DNA of 64,000 bases from Janthinobacterium sp. LM6 (GCF_002002885.1 NZ_CP019510.1:1922001-1986000); one strand, 5' to 3'; shown: positions 38,961 through 48,395, counted from the first letter of the stretch. Made by a program: numbers and translations. Notes: generated from the letters alone by a model not told the origin.

Positions 38961-39881
38961 TCAGGTGCCAGGGAGTGCGCTGCCGCACAGCTCCTTGATC
39001 ATGCGGCGCAGCCAGCGGTGCGCATGGTCGTGGTCGAGGCGCGGGTGCCAGGCCTGGAATACGTCCACGCTGTCGATGGGGATCGGCAGCTGGAAGGTGC
39101 GCAGCCTCAAGCCCAGGCGCTCGACGATGGCCAGCAGGGGCGTGGGCATCAGCGGCAGCAGCAGGCGCGAATCGGCCACGGCGAAGATGGCGGACTGGAA
39201 GTTGGGGCTGATCAGCGAAACCCGTCGCGTGTAGCCCCGCTCGGCCAGGGCCGTGTCGAAGGGGCCGCGCGCCAGGCCGCGCCGCGAGACGCTGATATGT
39301 TCGTACTCGGTGAAGCTGTCCAGGTTGATGGGGCCGTCGAAGATCGGGTGGTCGCTGCGGGCGATGCCGACAAAGCCGGTGGTAAACAGCTGCTGCAGCT
39401 TGATGTCGGGCGCAAAGGCGCGCCGCGCGCTGATGTACAGGTCGACGCGGCCTGCGTGCAGGGCGTCGTTTTCCGTGGCGCCATCGCCTTCGGGCACGAA
39501 GCGCAGCACCGTGTGCGGCGCATGGCTGGCCAGCAGGTCGCGCAGCTTGCCGCCGTAGGCGCCGACAAACACGTCGTTGGCGCACAGGCTGAAGGTGCGT
39601 TCCAGCGTGTGCAAGTCCACTTCGCGGCCGGACGTGAAGATGGCATGCGCCTGCTCCACCACGCCGCGCACCTGTTCGCGCAATTCCAGCGCGCGCGGGG
39701 TCGGCGCCAGGCCGCGCCCGGAGCGCACGAAGACGGGGTCGCCGATGGCCTCGCGGATGCGCGCCAGGGTGCGGCTCATGGCCGGCGCGCTCAAATTCAT
39801 GCGCCGCGCCGCGGCCACGGCACTGCCTTCCTCGAGCAGGATGTCGAGGGCGACGAGCAGGTTCAGGTCGGGGAGTTTCAT
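38961..39881 (-). CDS. LysR-family transcriptional regulator
   Basis: 306 residues. The winged helix-turn-helix is at about 4-65 (NLLVALDILLEEGSAVAAARR, SAPAMSRTLARIREAIGD, FVRSGRGLAPT). The effector domain is about 90-295. It lies 102 bp upstream of the MFS gene on the same strand, an uncommon arrangement for LysR regulators, which are more often divergent. It likely controls the pump operon. Confidence 0.9.
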   Translation of the reverse strand: MKLPDLNLLVALDILLEEGSAVAAARRMNLSAPAMSRTLARIREAIGDPVFVRSGRGLAPTPRALELREQVRGVVEQAHAIFTSGREVDLHTLERTFSLCANDVFVGAYGGKLRDLLASHAPHTVLRFVPEGDGATENDALHAGRVDLYISARRAFAPDIKLQQLFTTGFVGIARSDHPIFDGPINLDSFTEYEHISVSRRGLARGPFDTALAERGYTRRVSLISPNFQSAIFAVADSRLLLPLMPTPLLAIVERLGLRLRTFQLPIPIDSVDVFQAWHPRLDHDHAHRWLRRMIKELCGSALPGT

Positions 39882-39959
39882 GCGGCGATTATAGCCCGGG
39901 GGCCAATGCCAGTGCTGCGCCGGCAGGACGCCGGCGCAGAGAGTGATGCTACTGCGGGA

Positions 39960-40658
39960 TTACTCGGCTGCCGGCTCGGCGCCGCAGCATTTCTTGAACT
40001 TCTTGCCGCTGCCGCAAGGGCAGTCGTCGTTGCGGCCCACTTTCGGCTCTTCGCGCTTCATGGTTTGCACGGGAGCCTTGCGGCGCGGGACCCAGAAACG
40101 GTGGATGGCCGGCAGGTTCGCTTCCAGTTCCTGCGCCAGCTTGTGCGCCTTGACCGGGTCTTCCACCAGTTTCAGCTCTTCTTCCTTGATTTCGTCGGCG
40201 CCCAGCAGGTAGATCGGCTGCATCAGCTCGGCCACTTCGGAATCCCAGATTTCATTCCACGAGCCTGGACGCAATTCCATGCCGTCCCAGAAGCCCCAGC
40301 ACCAGGCTTCGGCGTCGATCAGGGTCTGGCCTTCGTAGTCGTGCTCGACGAACAGGGCTTCGAATTCCTTCGGCGCCACTTCAAACGTCACCAGCACTTC
40401 ATTCATGAAGCGCATGATCAGGTTGACGATGCGCTCTTCTTCCTTGCTGTTCTTGAATTTCGGCGCATCTTCGGCATCTTCGCCCCACACGCGCGGCAAC
40501 CACTCGGCCGGCATGATCGGTTCCGGACCGATGGCGACGGCCGTCAGATAGCCGTGCAGCATATCCATGGTCATGGCGTCTTCGGAGCACCGGTCCGACA
40601 ACAGGAATTGGTCTAATTCGTCGAATTCTTTTTCTGATAATGGCTGTTCGAGTTGCAT
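39960..40658 (-). CDS. UPF0149 (YecA/YgfB-like) family protein with C-terminal SEC-C zinc motif
   Basis: 232 residues. The UPF0149 domain is at about 1-165 ([49 protein letters not shown]). The C-terminus holds the SEC-C motif [19 protein letters not shown], a zinc-binding module also found at the SecA tail, where it contacts SecB or ribosomes. The function of such stand-alone proteins is not settled. The ATG at 40658 is the domain start; the frame is open far upstream but that part lies opposite the SrkA-like gene. Confidence 0.9.
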   Translation of the reverse strand: MQLEQPLSEKEFDELDQFLLSDRCSEDAMTMDMLHGYLTAVAIGPEPIMPAEWLPRVWGEDAEDAPKFKNSKEEERIVNLIMRFMNEVLVTFEVAPKEFEALFVEHDYEGQTLIDAEAWCWGFWDGMELRPGSWNEIWDSEVAELMQPIYLLGADEIKEEELKLVEDPVKAHKLAQELEANLPAIHRFWVPRRKAPVQTMKREEPKVGRNDDCPCGSGKKFKKCCGAEPAAE

Positions 40659-40722
40659 GGCTTGCTCTTTTATGAAAGTAAGACGCCAGTATACGCCTTG
40701 CGGCGCATCATCACCGAAGTGT

Positions 40723-40753
40723 TTGCACCGGCGGCCCGCGCGCGCCTTACAAT
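40723..40753 (+). promoter_or_regulatory. Putative promoter giving a leaderless srkA-like mRNA
   Basis: TTGCAC (40723-40728) and TACAAT (40748-40753) with a long 19-bp spacer. The expected transcription start coincides with the ATG at 40761. Confidence 0.35.
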
Positions 40754-40760
40754 GTCGCTT

Positions 40761-41774
40761 ATGCACAATGAAAACCAGCCGCACGAGGACGACCGGCCCG
40801 TCCATCCCTTTTCCGCCCTGAGTCCCGATTGCGTGCTCGACGCCCTCGACAGCGTGGGCTTGCGCGGCGATGGCCGCCTGCTGGCGTTGAACAGCTATGA
40901 AAACCGCGTCTACCAGGTGGGCATCGAGGATAGCGCGCCCCTGGTGGCCAAGTTTTACCGTCCCGCGCGCTGGAGTGATACGGCCATCCTGGAAGAACAC
41001 GCGTTCGTCTCCGAACTGGTCGAGCGCGAAATCCAGGTGGTGCCGGCGCTGGAAATCAACGGCAGCACCCTGCACCAGTACCAGGGCTTCCGCTTTGCCG
41101 TCTTCCCCCGCCATGGCGGCCGCGCACCCGAGCTGGACGACCCGGCGACGCTGGAATGGATAGGGCGCTTCATCGGCCGCATCCACGCCGTCGGCGCGCT
41201 GTCCGCCTACAAGGAGCGCCCGGCGCTCGATCACCAGACATTTGGCGTCGAACCGCGCGAATTCTTGCTGGAGGGTAACTTCCTGCCGCCCGAATTGCTG
41301 GCCGCGTATTCCAGCGTGGCGCAGCAGGCGCTCGACGGCGTCAAGCGCTGCTATGACCGCGCGGGCGACGTGGCCGTGCTGCGCACGCATGGCGATTGCC
41401 ATGGCGGCAACGTGCTGTGGACGGACGCCGGCCCCCATTTCGTCGATTTCGACGATAGCCGCATGGGCCCGGCCATCCAGGACCTGTGGATGATGCTGTC
41501 GGGCGAGCGCGGCGACCAGGTGCGCCAGATGAGCGACATCCTGGCCGGTTATGAAGATTTTTGCGATTTCGACCCGCGCCAGCTGTACCTGGTCGAAGCG
41601 CTGCGCACCCTGCGCCTGATCCATTATTCGGCCTGGCTGGCGCGCCGCTGGGACGACCCCGCCTTCCCCGTCGCCTTCCCGTGGTTCAACACGCAGCGCT
41701 ACTGGCAGGACCGTATCCTGGAACTCAGGGAGCAGGTGGCCTTGATGGATGAAGCGCCGCTCTGGCCCATTTGA
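40761..41774 (+). CDS. srkA: Stress response serine/threonine kinase SrkA (YihE/RdoA) family
   Basis: 337 residues, close to the family's usual ~330. Kinase-like fold of the choline kinase/APH type: [25 protein letters not shown] (nucleotide loop and lysine), the Brenner motif [11 protein letters not shown] (catalytic aspartate and asparagine), and [16 protein letters not shown] (metal-binding aspartate). In E. coli SrkA counters stress-induced toxin-mediated death. Start: ATG at 40761 ([10 protein letters not shown]) or 40752. Neither has a Shine-Dalgarno. It is divergent from the SEC-C gene. Confidence 0.92.
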   Translation: MHNENQPHEDDRPVHPFSALSPDCVLDALDSVGLRGDGRLLALNSYENRVYQVGIEDSAPLVAKFYRPARWSDTAILEEHAFVSELVEREIQVVPALEINGSTLHQYQGFRFAVFPRHGGRAPELDDPATLEWIGRFIGRIHAVGALSAYKERPALDHQTFGVEPREFLLEGNFLPPELLAAYSSVAQQALDGVKRCYDRAGDVAVLRTHGDCHGGNVLWTDAGPHFVDFDDSRMGPAIQDLWMMLSGERGDQVRQMSDILAGYEDFCDFDPRQLYLVEALRTLRLIHYSAWLARRWDDPAFPVAFPWFNTQRYWQDRILELREQVALMDEAPLWPI

Positions 41775-41899
41775 CCTAAACGTGGGAAAAGGGCGGTAAA
41801 CGTCCTTCTTCTTGCCGCGCTGATTTGTGCATGCCTGTTCGATAATGGTGGTAATAAATTCCCATAAGCAACGGAATTCACCCGAATAAGCGAGAAATC

Positions 41900-44344
41900 A
41901 TGCAAGCACAGCAAAATCAGCGCCAGGCCGCCTCCCTCACCGTCGCGTATTCCGCCGACGACGAGTTCGACCAGGGCAGCATGGTCTCGCTGCATGATTT
42001 CAAGGACCTGGAGCGCAAGGCGGAGGCGCCCGTGCCTGCTGCGCCAGCCGCCGCTGAGCTCCCTGCGCCCCAGCCGCAAGCCTTGCCGGCAGCGGAAGCC
42101 GACGGCAAGGCGCCGGCCGCCGAACGCCAGAAAATGGAATTGAAAGCCATCCACGAGGCGATTGCCCGCGTGGAAGCGGAAGCGAAGGCCACCTGCGCCG
42201 CCGAAAGCCGCGCGTTGGCCGAGGCGCGCGTGCGCTCGCTGGCCGAGGACCGCGCCGCCATTGACGCGGCCGCCGCTGCCGCCGCGCAGCAGAATGCGCA
42301 AGCGGCCGAAGAGGCGATTGCCGCCAACCGCGAACGCCTGGACACCATGCGCGCCGCCGCGCAAGCCAGCGTGGCCCGCCTGGAAGCCGTCAAGCAGGAG
42401 ACGGCCGAATTGCGCGCCCGCGTGGAATCGGACAATGAAATCCGCCTGGCCGCCGAACAGCGCGCCCGCGCCGAGCAGGAAAGCCGTTTGCGCGCCAGCG
42501 AGCAAGTGGCCGTGCAGTCGGAACTGGCCGAGCAGGCCGCCCGCGCCGCCGAGGAATTGCAGGTGCAGACGGAGCAGGCGCGCCTGCAGGCCGTCGAGCG
42601 CGTCGCCGCCGTGCAGGCGGCCAAGGAAGAAATGGTGGGCATCGCCTCGGCCGACGCCAGAGTCGCCGTGCTGGCCCGCGAGCGCGAGCGCCATGCGCAC
42701 GGTGCGCGCCAGACGGCGCAGATGCTGGCCGAAGCGGAAAGCGAAGCGCTGGACTTGACGGTGCAGCGCGAGCGCGCCGACCAGATCGCGCTGGAATCGG
42801 CCTTCAACCGCGCCGCCGCCGAAGTGCGCGCCCTGGAAGAAGCGCGCGCGCTGGCGCACCTGGAACAGGAGCGCGAAGCCATTGCGCTGGCGCAAGCGGA
42901 ATCGGAACGCCATGCGGCGCAATCCCTGCGTTTGCGCCTGCAGACGGAAAAGGAATTGCGCGACGCGGCCATCCACCGCGAGCGCCTGGAAATGGTCGCC
43001 GTGGCCAGCGCGCAGGCGCGCCGCGATGCCGACGTGCGCATCCTGGCCGCCACCGAGGCGCGCATCGAGGTGGACCGCCAGCTGCGCGCCGTGGCGCTGG
43101 CCCGCGTGACCGCCGAACAGGATGCGGAAATCGCCGGCCACGCCAAGCTGGAGGCGGAAACGGCCGCACTGGAACAGACCAAGGCACGCGAAGCGGCCGA
43201 GCAGGCGGCCGCCGTGGCGGCGGCCCGCGAACTGGAAGAACAGCAGCGCGCCGCCAGCCTGGCGCATGAGCGGGCCGAACTGGCGCGCCAGGCGGCGGAA
43301 CTGGCCGCCAGCCAGAACGAAGCCGAGCAGGCCGAAGTCGATGCCGGCAAGGCAACGTTGGCCGCGCAGGCGCAGGCAGCGCAACTGGCACAGGAAAAAT
43401 CCCGGCAGGCGGAGCAGTTGCTGCAAGCTGAGCAGGAGCGCCTGGCCGCGGAACAAGCCGCCATCGCCGCCCTGAAAGAAAAACTGGAAGCGGAAGCGCT
43501 GGCGTGCAACGCGGCGCAGGAGCGCATCGCCGCCGAAGGCGCGCAAGCGGCACTGCTGCGCGGCCAGCACGCCGCCGAACAGGTTTTGCGGGAAGCGGCG
43601 CAAAAGGAAGCCGACGCCATCCGCATCCTGATGGATCAGGCGCTGGTCGAAGGCGAGCAGAAAGCCGCCGCCGCGCAAGCCGTGCAGGCGCAGGCGCGCC
43701 TGGCCGTGGAACTGGGGCAGGTGCACAGCGAGCGCGCCCGCGTGGAAGAAGACAAGGCGCAAGCTGCCGAAGCGCTGCTGGCATCCGAGCGCGATTTCGT
43801 CGCGGCCGAGCGCGAGTCGCTGGCGCTGATTGCGCAAAAACTGGTGCAGCAGCGCCAGACCAGCAGCGCAGAAGAACGCGCGTCGAACGCCATCGCCGGC
43901 CGCCTGGAAGCGGAAAAGCAGGCGACGGCGGCAGCCGACGCGCGCGCCGTGCTGGAACAGCAGGCGCTCGACGCCATGCGCCAGCGCGAGCAGATGGAAC
44001 TGGCTGCGCAGCAGGCCGCCAGCGAGAAGCTTGCCGCACAGCAAGCCTTGCTGGCCAGCGCCCAGGCCCACGCCGCCCTGCAGCGCAAGGCGGCCGAGAC
44101 GACGCGCGCGATGGCCGAGGCCAAGCAGCAATTGCTGGAGATGGAAACGGCGCGCGCGCAGCAACAGGAGCGCGAACTGGCCGCCCTGCGCGCCAGCCTG
44201 GAGCAGCCGCAAAGCGCGTTTTCCAGCTCCTTGAGCGCCGCCCGCGCGAAAGCCGAACAAGTCAGTTCGGCCAGTTTGACGCGCGAAGTGATCGAGCGCT
44301 TGACGCAGCCGAACGACGCTGGTGCCGTCTGGCGCTCACGTTAG
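41900..44344 (+). CDS. Large coiled-coil protein, function unknown
   Basis: 814 residues. The first ~60 residues look structured or signal-bearing, with the acidic DDEFDQGSMVSLHDFKDLERK segment. A Pro/Ala-rich linker follows, then about 650 residues of nearly unbroken Ala/Glu/Arg/Gln heptad-like sequence, and a C-terminal segment ending SSASLTREVIERLTQPNDAGAVWRSR-type residues with no long coil. No signal peptide, membrane helix or enzymatic motif. It resembles TolA- or intermediate-filament-like coiled coils in composition only. It has its own start region (125 bp after srkA) and is followed 5 bp later by palindromic repeat B2. A structural, scaffolding or cell-shape role is possible but unproven. 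Confidence 0.8.
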   Translation: MQAQQNQRQAASLTVAYSADDEFDQGSMVSLHDFKDLERKAEAPVPAAPAAAELPAPQPQALPAAEADGKAPAAERQKMELKAIHEAIARVEAEAKATCAAESRALAEARVRSLAEDRAAIDAAAAAAAQQNAQAAEEAIAANRERLDTMRAAAQASVARLEAVKQETAELRARVESDNEIRLAAEQRARAEQESRLRASEQVAVQSELAEQAARAAEELQVQTEQARLQAVERVAAVQAAKEEMVGIASADARVAVLARERERHAHGARQTAQMLAEAESEALDLTVQRERADQIALESAFNRAAAEVRALEEARALAHLEQEREAIALAQAESERHAAQSLRLRLQTEKELRDAAIHRERLEMVAVASAQARRDADVRILAATEARIEVDRQLRAVALARVTAEQDAEIAGHAKLEAETAALEQTKAREAAEQAAAVAAARELEEQQRAASLAHERAELARQAAELAASQNEAEQAEVDAGKATLAAQAQAAQLAQEKSRQAEQLLQAEQERLAAEQAAIAALKEKLEAEALACNAAQERIAAEGAQAALLRGQHAAEQVLREAAQKEADAIRILMDQALVEGEQKAAAAQAVQAQARLAVELGQVHSERARVEEDKAQAAEALLASERDFVAAERESLALIAQKLVQQRQTSSAEERASNAIAGRLEAEKQATAAADARAVLEQQALDAMRQREQMELAAQQAASEKLAAQQALLASAQAHAALQRKAAETTRAMAEAKQQLLEMETARAQQQERELAALRASLEQPQSAFSSSLSAARAKAEQVSSASLTREVIERLTQPNDAGAVWRSR

Positions 44345-44348
44345 GCAG

Positions 44349-44469
44349 GATACCGAACCAAACCTACTGCGCGGCGCGCTTTGCGGCTGGCGATGCTCAC
44401 CGTACTGGAAGTACGGTTGCGCTTCTCAGCCACAAATCACTGCCGCTCGCTACGGTTTTGTTCGGTATC
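44349..44469. repeat. Palindromic repeat family B, copy 2
   Basis: 121 bp, inverted relative to copy 1 (18089-18210). The ends GATACCGAAC and GTTCGGTATC are perfectly complementary but differ in sequence from the ends of copy 1. The inner hairpin is ACCGTACT-GGA-AGTACGGT, again self-complementary but different. Conserved blocks include TTGCGCTTCTCAGCC and CTGCCGCTCGCTACGGTT. It lies between convergent genes. Confidence 0.85.
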
Positions 44470-44509
44470 GTTACTTTAGTGGAAGAGCGAGATTTTTTAC
44501 GTTTTTCCA

Positions 44510-45463
44510 TCAAAACTTCCGTCCTACCCCCACCAAAATCACATCCGCATCGCGGTGGTAATCGGTGATGACCCGGTTCCACGCCACTTGCGCCACCCAG
44601 CGGCGGTTGACGTGGTAGCGGGCCACGGCCGACAGCAAGCCTGTCAGGCGCGTGCTGTGGCCCTGGCTGTCGCGCCCGTCCCATGCCACGTAGGGGCCGC
44701 CGCCCATGCCGAATTCCACCTTTTCATTCAGTGAACGGATCAGCCACAGCTGGGCGGCCACGCCGCGCCGGTGCGCCAGGTCGGTGTCGCCTTCATCGAG
44801 GGCGGTGACGCTCCAGTCCACGTATTTTCCCGCCGCGCGCCGGTATTCCAGGGTGAACGGGCGCGAGGACTCGGAGCGCAGGCTGTTGACGATGGTGTGG
44901 CCTGTCGCCAAGGTCAAGGTGTCGTCGTACGCCCAGTTCTGCAAGTGCAGCTTGGCGCCGGGCACGCCGTCATAGCGGTAGCCGGCGCCGATCAGCAGGT
45001 GCGTGGTGTTGTCCTTGCCGTCGGGCTTGATGCGGTTGATTTGCGCTTGCGCATACCAGCGGTTGTCGAATTGCCAGCGCGCCTGCAGGCTGACGATGGA
45101 GCCCCAGCCGTGGTCATTGTCGAAATTGTGCAGGCCGTCGTCGGTCCTGGCCGTGTCGAAGAAAAAGTAGCGGCCCACGCCGGCGCCCAGCATCAGGCCT
45201 TGCTCCACTTTTTTCGTGCGCAGCCAGGCCTGGCCCGCCATGCCGTCGCGGTGATGGTCTTGCGGATGCCCCTCATTGATGTAGGACAGGCTCACGGCAC
45301 TGTAGTTGCCCACCGGCTGCGTGTAGCTGATGGCGGCCACAAAGGTGCGCTCACTGGTCGAATTGACTTTCAGGGCGCCGGCCATGCCGGAGATGTCCTG
45401 TGCCTGTGCGGACAGGGGGTGCGAGGCGGCCAGCAGCGCCAGGGCGATGAATGGTATGCGCAT
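44510..45463 (-). CDS. Outer-membrane beta-barrel protein
   Basis: 317 residues. Signal peptide MRIPFIALALLAASHPLSAQAQ with cleavage after about residue 20-22. The mature protein has alternating amphipathic strands (for example TRLTGLLSAVARYHV and RWVAQVAWNRV) and ends VILVGVGRKF, with the terminal phenylalanine expected of outer-membrane barrels. About 12 strands could be accommodated. Substrate unknown. The ATG at 45463 is chosen because it opens the signal peptide; an earlier start at 45529 would add a non-signal leader. Convergent with the coiled-coil gene across repeat B2. Confidence 0.8.
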   Translation of the reverse strand: MRIPFIALALLAASHPLSAQAQDISGMAGALKVNSTSERTFVAAISYTQPVGNYSAVSLSYINEGHPQDHHRDGMAGQAWLRTKKVEQGLMLGAGVGRYFFFDTARTDDGLHNFDNDHGWGSIVSLQARWQFDNRWYAQAQINRIKPDGKDNTTHLLIGAGYRYDGVPGAKLHLQNWAYDDTLTLATGHTIVNSLRSESSRPFTLEYRRAAGKYVDWSVTALDEGDTDLAHRRGVAAQLWLIRSLNEKVEFGMGGGPYVAWDGRDSQGHSTRLTGLLSAVARYHVNRRWVAQVAWNRVITDYHRDADVILVGVGRKF

Positions 45464-45671
45464 GACGTTTCCAGTGACGGGTGAATACACGCTAATGATC
45501 GGCTGGCGGAGCGACATGCGATGGCACAAGAATCTTGCACATTGACTACATTTGTAAACTGTTCAGCCAGAACTCGTCACAAGTGTACAAGAAAGTGGAA
45601 TGTGTGAGGCGCCGGCCTGGAAAGGCTGGCCGGCGCGGGATTGCTGGACTTGCGGTCGTATTGCTGTCTTA

Positions 45672-46046
45672 TTACTGGCTCAATACGACTTTATCGGCAA
45701 AATATTCCGTCTCGCCGAAGCATTGCGTGGGCACGCCCTTGTGCTGGCTGTAGGTGACGAGGATGCGCTTGCCGGCGGCCGCCGTCAATTGCTTCGCCAC
45801 CTCTTCATCGCGCACGCTGAACTGGAATTTTTCCGGGATGGTGCCCGGCAGCGCCGTCAGCAGCAATTCACCTTCCCATGTCTTGCAGATCCAGCCCCGC
45901 TTGGAGAATTTTTGCAGGTAGCCCGCCCGTTCGCCTTCCGAGTACGAGAAGCTCAGGGCCATCCATGTGTAGGCTGCCAGCAGCAGGAAGCCGGCCACGA
46001 GGAAGATGGCGAAGGCGAAGGTGACTTTTTTGGTCGTTGGGGTCAT
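45672..46046 (-). CDS. Membrane-anchored protein of unknown function
   Basis: 124 residues. One N-terminal transmembrane helix (about 9-31), then a ~90-residue soluble part, probably periplasmic, with YLQKFSKRGWICKTWEGEL, VRDEEVAKQL and VPTQCFGETEYFADKVVL. Two cysteines (in WICKTW and TQCFGE) could form a disulfide. Family not recognised by name. It lies behind the ter operon but is separated from it by palindromic repeat A2, which is a likely terminator, so it may be an independent gene. Confidence 0.75.
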   Translation of the reverse strand: MTPTTKKVTFAFAIFLVAGFLLLAAYTWMALSFSYSEGERAGYLQKFSKRGWICKTWEGELLLTALPGTIPEKFQFSVRDEEVAKQLTAAAGKRILVTYSQHKGVPTQCFGETEYFADKVVLSQ

Positions 46047-46077
46047 GGTAGGGTTGTCTAAGTAAAAAAATGGGGAT

Positions 46078-46167
46078 GCTTAAAAATGTTCAGGGCAAGG
46101 CGCATTGCCGAAGACAGTACGATTAGTACGGCAAGGCAATGCAACGCCGCCATGGACTTTTTTAAGC
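46078..46167. repeat. Palindromic repeat family A, copy 2 (likely ter operon terminator)
   Basis: 90 bp. The ends GCTTAAAAA and TTTTTAAGC are perfectly complementary, differing from copy 1 (8997-9082). The inner part TGTTCAGGGCAAGGCGCATT, GCCGAAGACAGTAC and the closing CGCCATGGAC arms are shared with copy 1. It begins 7 bp after the terA stop and shows a T-run on the minus strand. Confidence 0.85.
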
Positions 46168-46173
46168 GTTCCC

Positions 46174-47412
46174 TCAGTCTTTGCGGCCGGCTTTCCAGTT
46201 GAGGCCAAAGTTGTAGCGCTCGTCCATGGCCTGGTGCGCCGTGATTTTACCTTGGCCGCCGAAGTATTCCACCAATTTTGTCACCTGCAGGTTGCCGCCG
46301 TGGTTTTCCAGCATGGCGATGGCGCACATGGCGTGCTGGCTGTCGCTGTCGAGGCGCACTTCCACGGTTGGCTGGCCGGGAATTTCGATCGTCACGACGC
46401 CATCCGTGGCAGCCCAGTTCGGCACGCCTTCGTAGATGAATGCATACACGAGCACGCGCTTGATCTGGTCGAAATGGGTGCCGTTGATGAAGATGTTTTC
46501 ACCGCTGCTGACGCTGCCCGTGCGGTCGTCGCCTTCCAGGTGGATGTACGGCGGGCGGTCATACGCGCCCCAGCTGTTGCCCAGCGCTTGCACGGCGCTC
46601 TTGGCGCCGCCGCTCATTTCGAACAGGCAGCCGATATCGAGGTCGATGCCGCCGGAACGGCCGGCCGGCTTGTTGAACAGCTTGCCGAGGAAGCCCGTGT
46701 CCAGTTTCGAGGCGGGCGCCTGGCCTTGCGACGCATTCTGGTTCCAGTTCAGGTTGACGCGGATGCGGCCATAGCCGCCGCTGTCGCGCTTGTCGAGCGA
46801 AATCTTGTCGCCGCGCTTTTCCAGGCGGATCTTCGACAGCGAGATTTTATTCGCCGGCGGCGGTGCCGCTGGCGCAGGCACGGGGGCCGGCGCCGGGGAC
46901 GATTGCGCCGCCTCGCTGCCGCCGAAGTGCTTCAGCAGCGCCGCCAGGCCGCCCGCGAAACCCTGGCCCACGGCGCCGAAGCGCCAGCTGCCGTCGCGGC
47001 GATACAGTTCGCCGATGATGACGGCTTTCTCGTCCTGGAAGTCCGTGCCCGTGAAGGCAAACGTGGCTGCCTGGCCCAGCGCCATGCTGGAATTGCCCAG
47101 CGCGCGCATGCTGCCCTGTTCCGTCGCCGCCGTGAAGACCAGCTTGTCGATCGAGGCGGGCAGGCGGGAGAGGTCCACCTGGAAGGTGGAGCGGGGGCCG
47201 TTCAAGTCCACCGTGACGGCGTTGTCCGGCGCGCTTTTCTGGTTGTAGAACACCATGTAGCGGTCGTCCGACAGCTTGCCGGCCGCATCGACGCCGAAGC
47301 AGCTGACGTCCACTTCCATCGAACCCGATACGATATCGAGCGTGACGGCAAACGGGCCATTCAAGCCCAGGTCAGCCAGTTTGCCTTTTTGTCCGCGTGT
47401 GAAATTGGTCAT
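46174..47412 (-). CDS. terA: TerA-type tellurium-resistance / stress protein with two TerD-like domains
   Basis: 412 residues. The N-terminal TerD-like domain covers about 1-160 (FTGTDFQDEKAVIIGELYRRDG, WRFGAVGQGFAGGLAALLKHFGG). A Pro/Ala linker (about 165-190) leads to the TerA-specific domain with IDLDIGCLFEMSGG, AVQALG and YIHLEGDDRTG. Acidic residues in these loops bind calcium in related proteins. It is the last gene of the ter operon and overlaps the preceding lyase gene by four bases; the ATG at 47412 is preferred over an earlier GTG-type start inside that gene. Confidence 0.88.
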   Translation of the reverse strand: MTNFTRGQKGKLADLGLNGPFAVTLDIVSGSMEVDVSCFGVDAAGKLSDDRYMVFYNQKSAPDNAVTVDLNGPRSTFQVDLSRLPASIDKLVFTAATEQGSMRALGNSSMALGQAATFAFTGTDFQDEKAVIIGELYRRDGSWRFGAVGQGFAGGLAALLKHFGGSEAAQSSPAPAPVPAPAAPPPANKISLSKIRLEKRGDKISLDKRDSGGYGRIRVNLNWNQNASQGQAPASKLDTGFLGKLFNKPAGRSGGIDLDIGCLFEMSGGAKSAVQALGNSWGAYDRPPYIHLEGDDRTGSVSSGENIFINGTHFDQIKRVLVYAFIYEGVPNWAATDGVVTIEIPGQPTVEVRLDSDSQHAMCAIAMLENHGGNLQVTKLVEYFGGQGKITAHQAMDERYNFGLNWKAGRKD

Positions 47413-48395
47413 GGTCGTGCAATCCCTTCGTCGCTTGAGAGTTGAGTCAATGAGGTAGTCGGTACGTGCGCCGGCGCCGTGTCGGCCGCGTGGCGGATGC
47501 CGAACAGGCGCGCCTGCTCGATGATGCGCTGCGCCCAGCTGCTGTGCGTGGCCACTTCGCACATCGATTCCTGCATGCGGAACACGGCCGGGCTGTCCGG
47601 ATCGATGATGCGCAGCGCCAGTTCGATGTCCGACTGCGCCACCTGGTAATGGCGTTCGATCTGCGGCACCTGGTCCGGGTGGATGGCCGTCTTGGCGATC
47701 ATGCCGTGGGCCATGTCCTGCGCCACTTCGGCGTCCAGCCAGCTGCCTTGCGACAGGTGCTCGAAGACGGGCGCCGTCAGCTGGAAGCCGTGCGGCTTGA
47801 AGATGGTCACCAGGCGGCCGATGACCTGCCCCAGCGGGGTTGAATAGATGGTGCCGCTGGTGGGGCGGCGCAAGCCCAGCAGGGCTAATAAATCGTTGCC
47901 GCCGATGCGCAGGGCCAGGATGCGGCGCCGCACTTCCGGCGCCGACAAAATGATGCGGAACTGCTTCATTTCCTCGTCGTCGAACACTTCCGCCGTTTCC
48001 AAGGTCGGCATCAAGAGGTGATGCGTGTGGCGCACGAGGTCGAAATACGCGGCGAAATTGTGGCGCGTCGATTTCGGCAGCACGAAGCCGCTCAACTTGT
48101 CGGCGCCGGGCATGGCCAGCACGCGCGCCAGCACCTCGAGGTTACGCACGCGCACGAAGCGCAAGGTATCCGATTCGTCGGCCATGTTTTGCAGCGCCAG
48201 CGACAGGTTGAACAGCGCGTAACTGAGGTCGCGTTCGGCGATGGCGTCTTCGGTGCAAAGGATGACCGAGCGCAAATGGCTGAATTTGTCGCCATTGGCG
48301 ATCGCCAGCAAGTCCTTGTGCGTGGTCGGCACATACATGGAGGCGCCCAGCGCCGCCTTGTGCTCGCTTTGCGGGTGTAGGGAGTTGTTATCCAT
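47409..48395 (-). CDS. HpcH/HpaI aldolase / citrate lyase beta-like protein of the ter cluster
   Basis: 328 residues, a TIM-barrel relative of the CitE and HpcH/HpaI family (AMPGADKLSGFVLPKSTRH, LMPTLETAEVF, LALRIGGNDLLALLG, IAKTAIHPDQVPQIE). The family cleaves or forms C-C bonds with Mg2+ and CoA-type or keto-acid substrates. In ter clusters it is thought to serve a biosynthetic path with the neighbouring ATP-grasp, phosphoribosyltransferase and HAD enzymes. The ATG at 48395 has AGGAG 9 nt upstream and overlaps the StiP gene by eight bases. Confidence 0.85.
   Translation of the reverse strand: MDNNSLHPQSEHKAALGASMYVPTTHKDLLAIANGDKFSHLRSVILCTEDAIAERDLSYALFNLSLALQNMADESDTLRFVRVRNLEVLARVLAMPGADKLSGFVLPKSTRHNFAAYFDLVRHTHHLLMPTLETAEVFDDEEMKQFRIILSAPEVRRRILALRIGGNDLLALLGLRRPTSGTIYSTPLGQVIGRLVTIFKPHGFQLTAPVFEHLSQGSWLDAEVAQDMAHGMIAKTAIHPDQVPQIERHYQVAQSDIELALRIIDPDSPAVFRMQESMCEVATHSSWAQRIIEQARLFGIRHAADTAPAHVPTTSLTQLSSDEGIARP

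Noticed and set aside
41699..44260. Long minus-strand open frame opposite the coiled-coil gene
   Set aside because: Product is Phe/Leu/Gly/Arg-rich, the mirror of Ala/Glu/Gln/Arg codons. The plus-strand coil has the better start and context.
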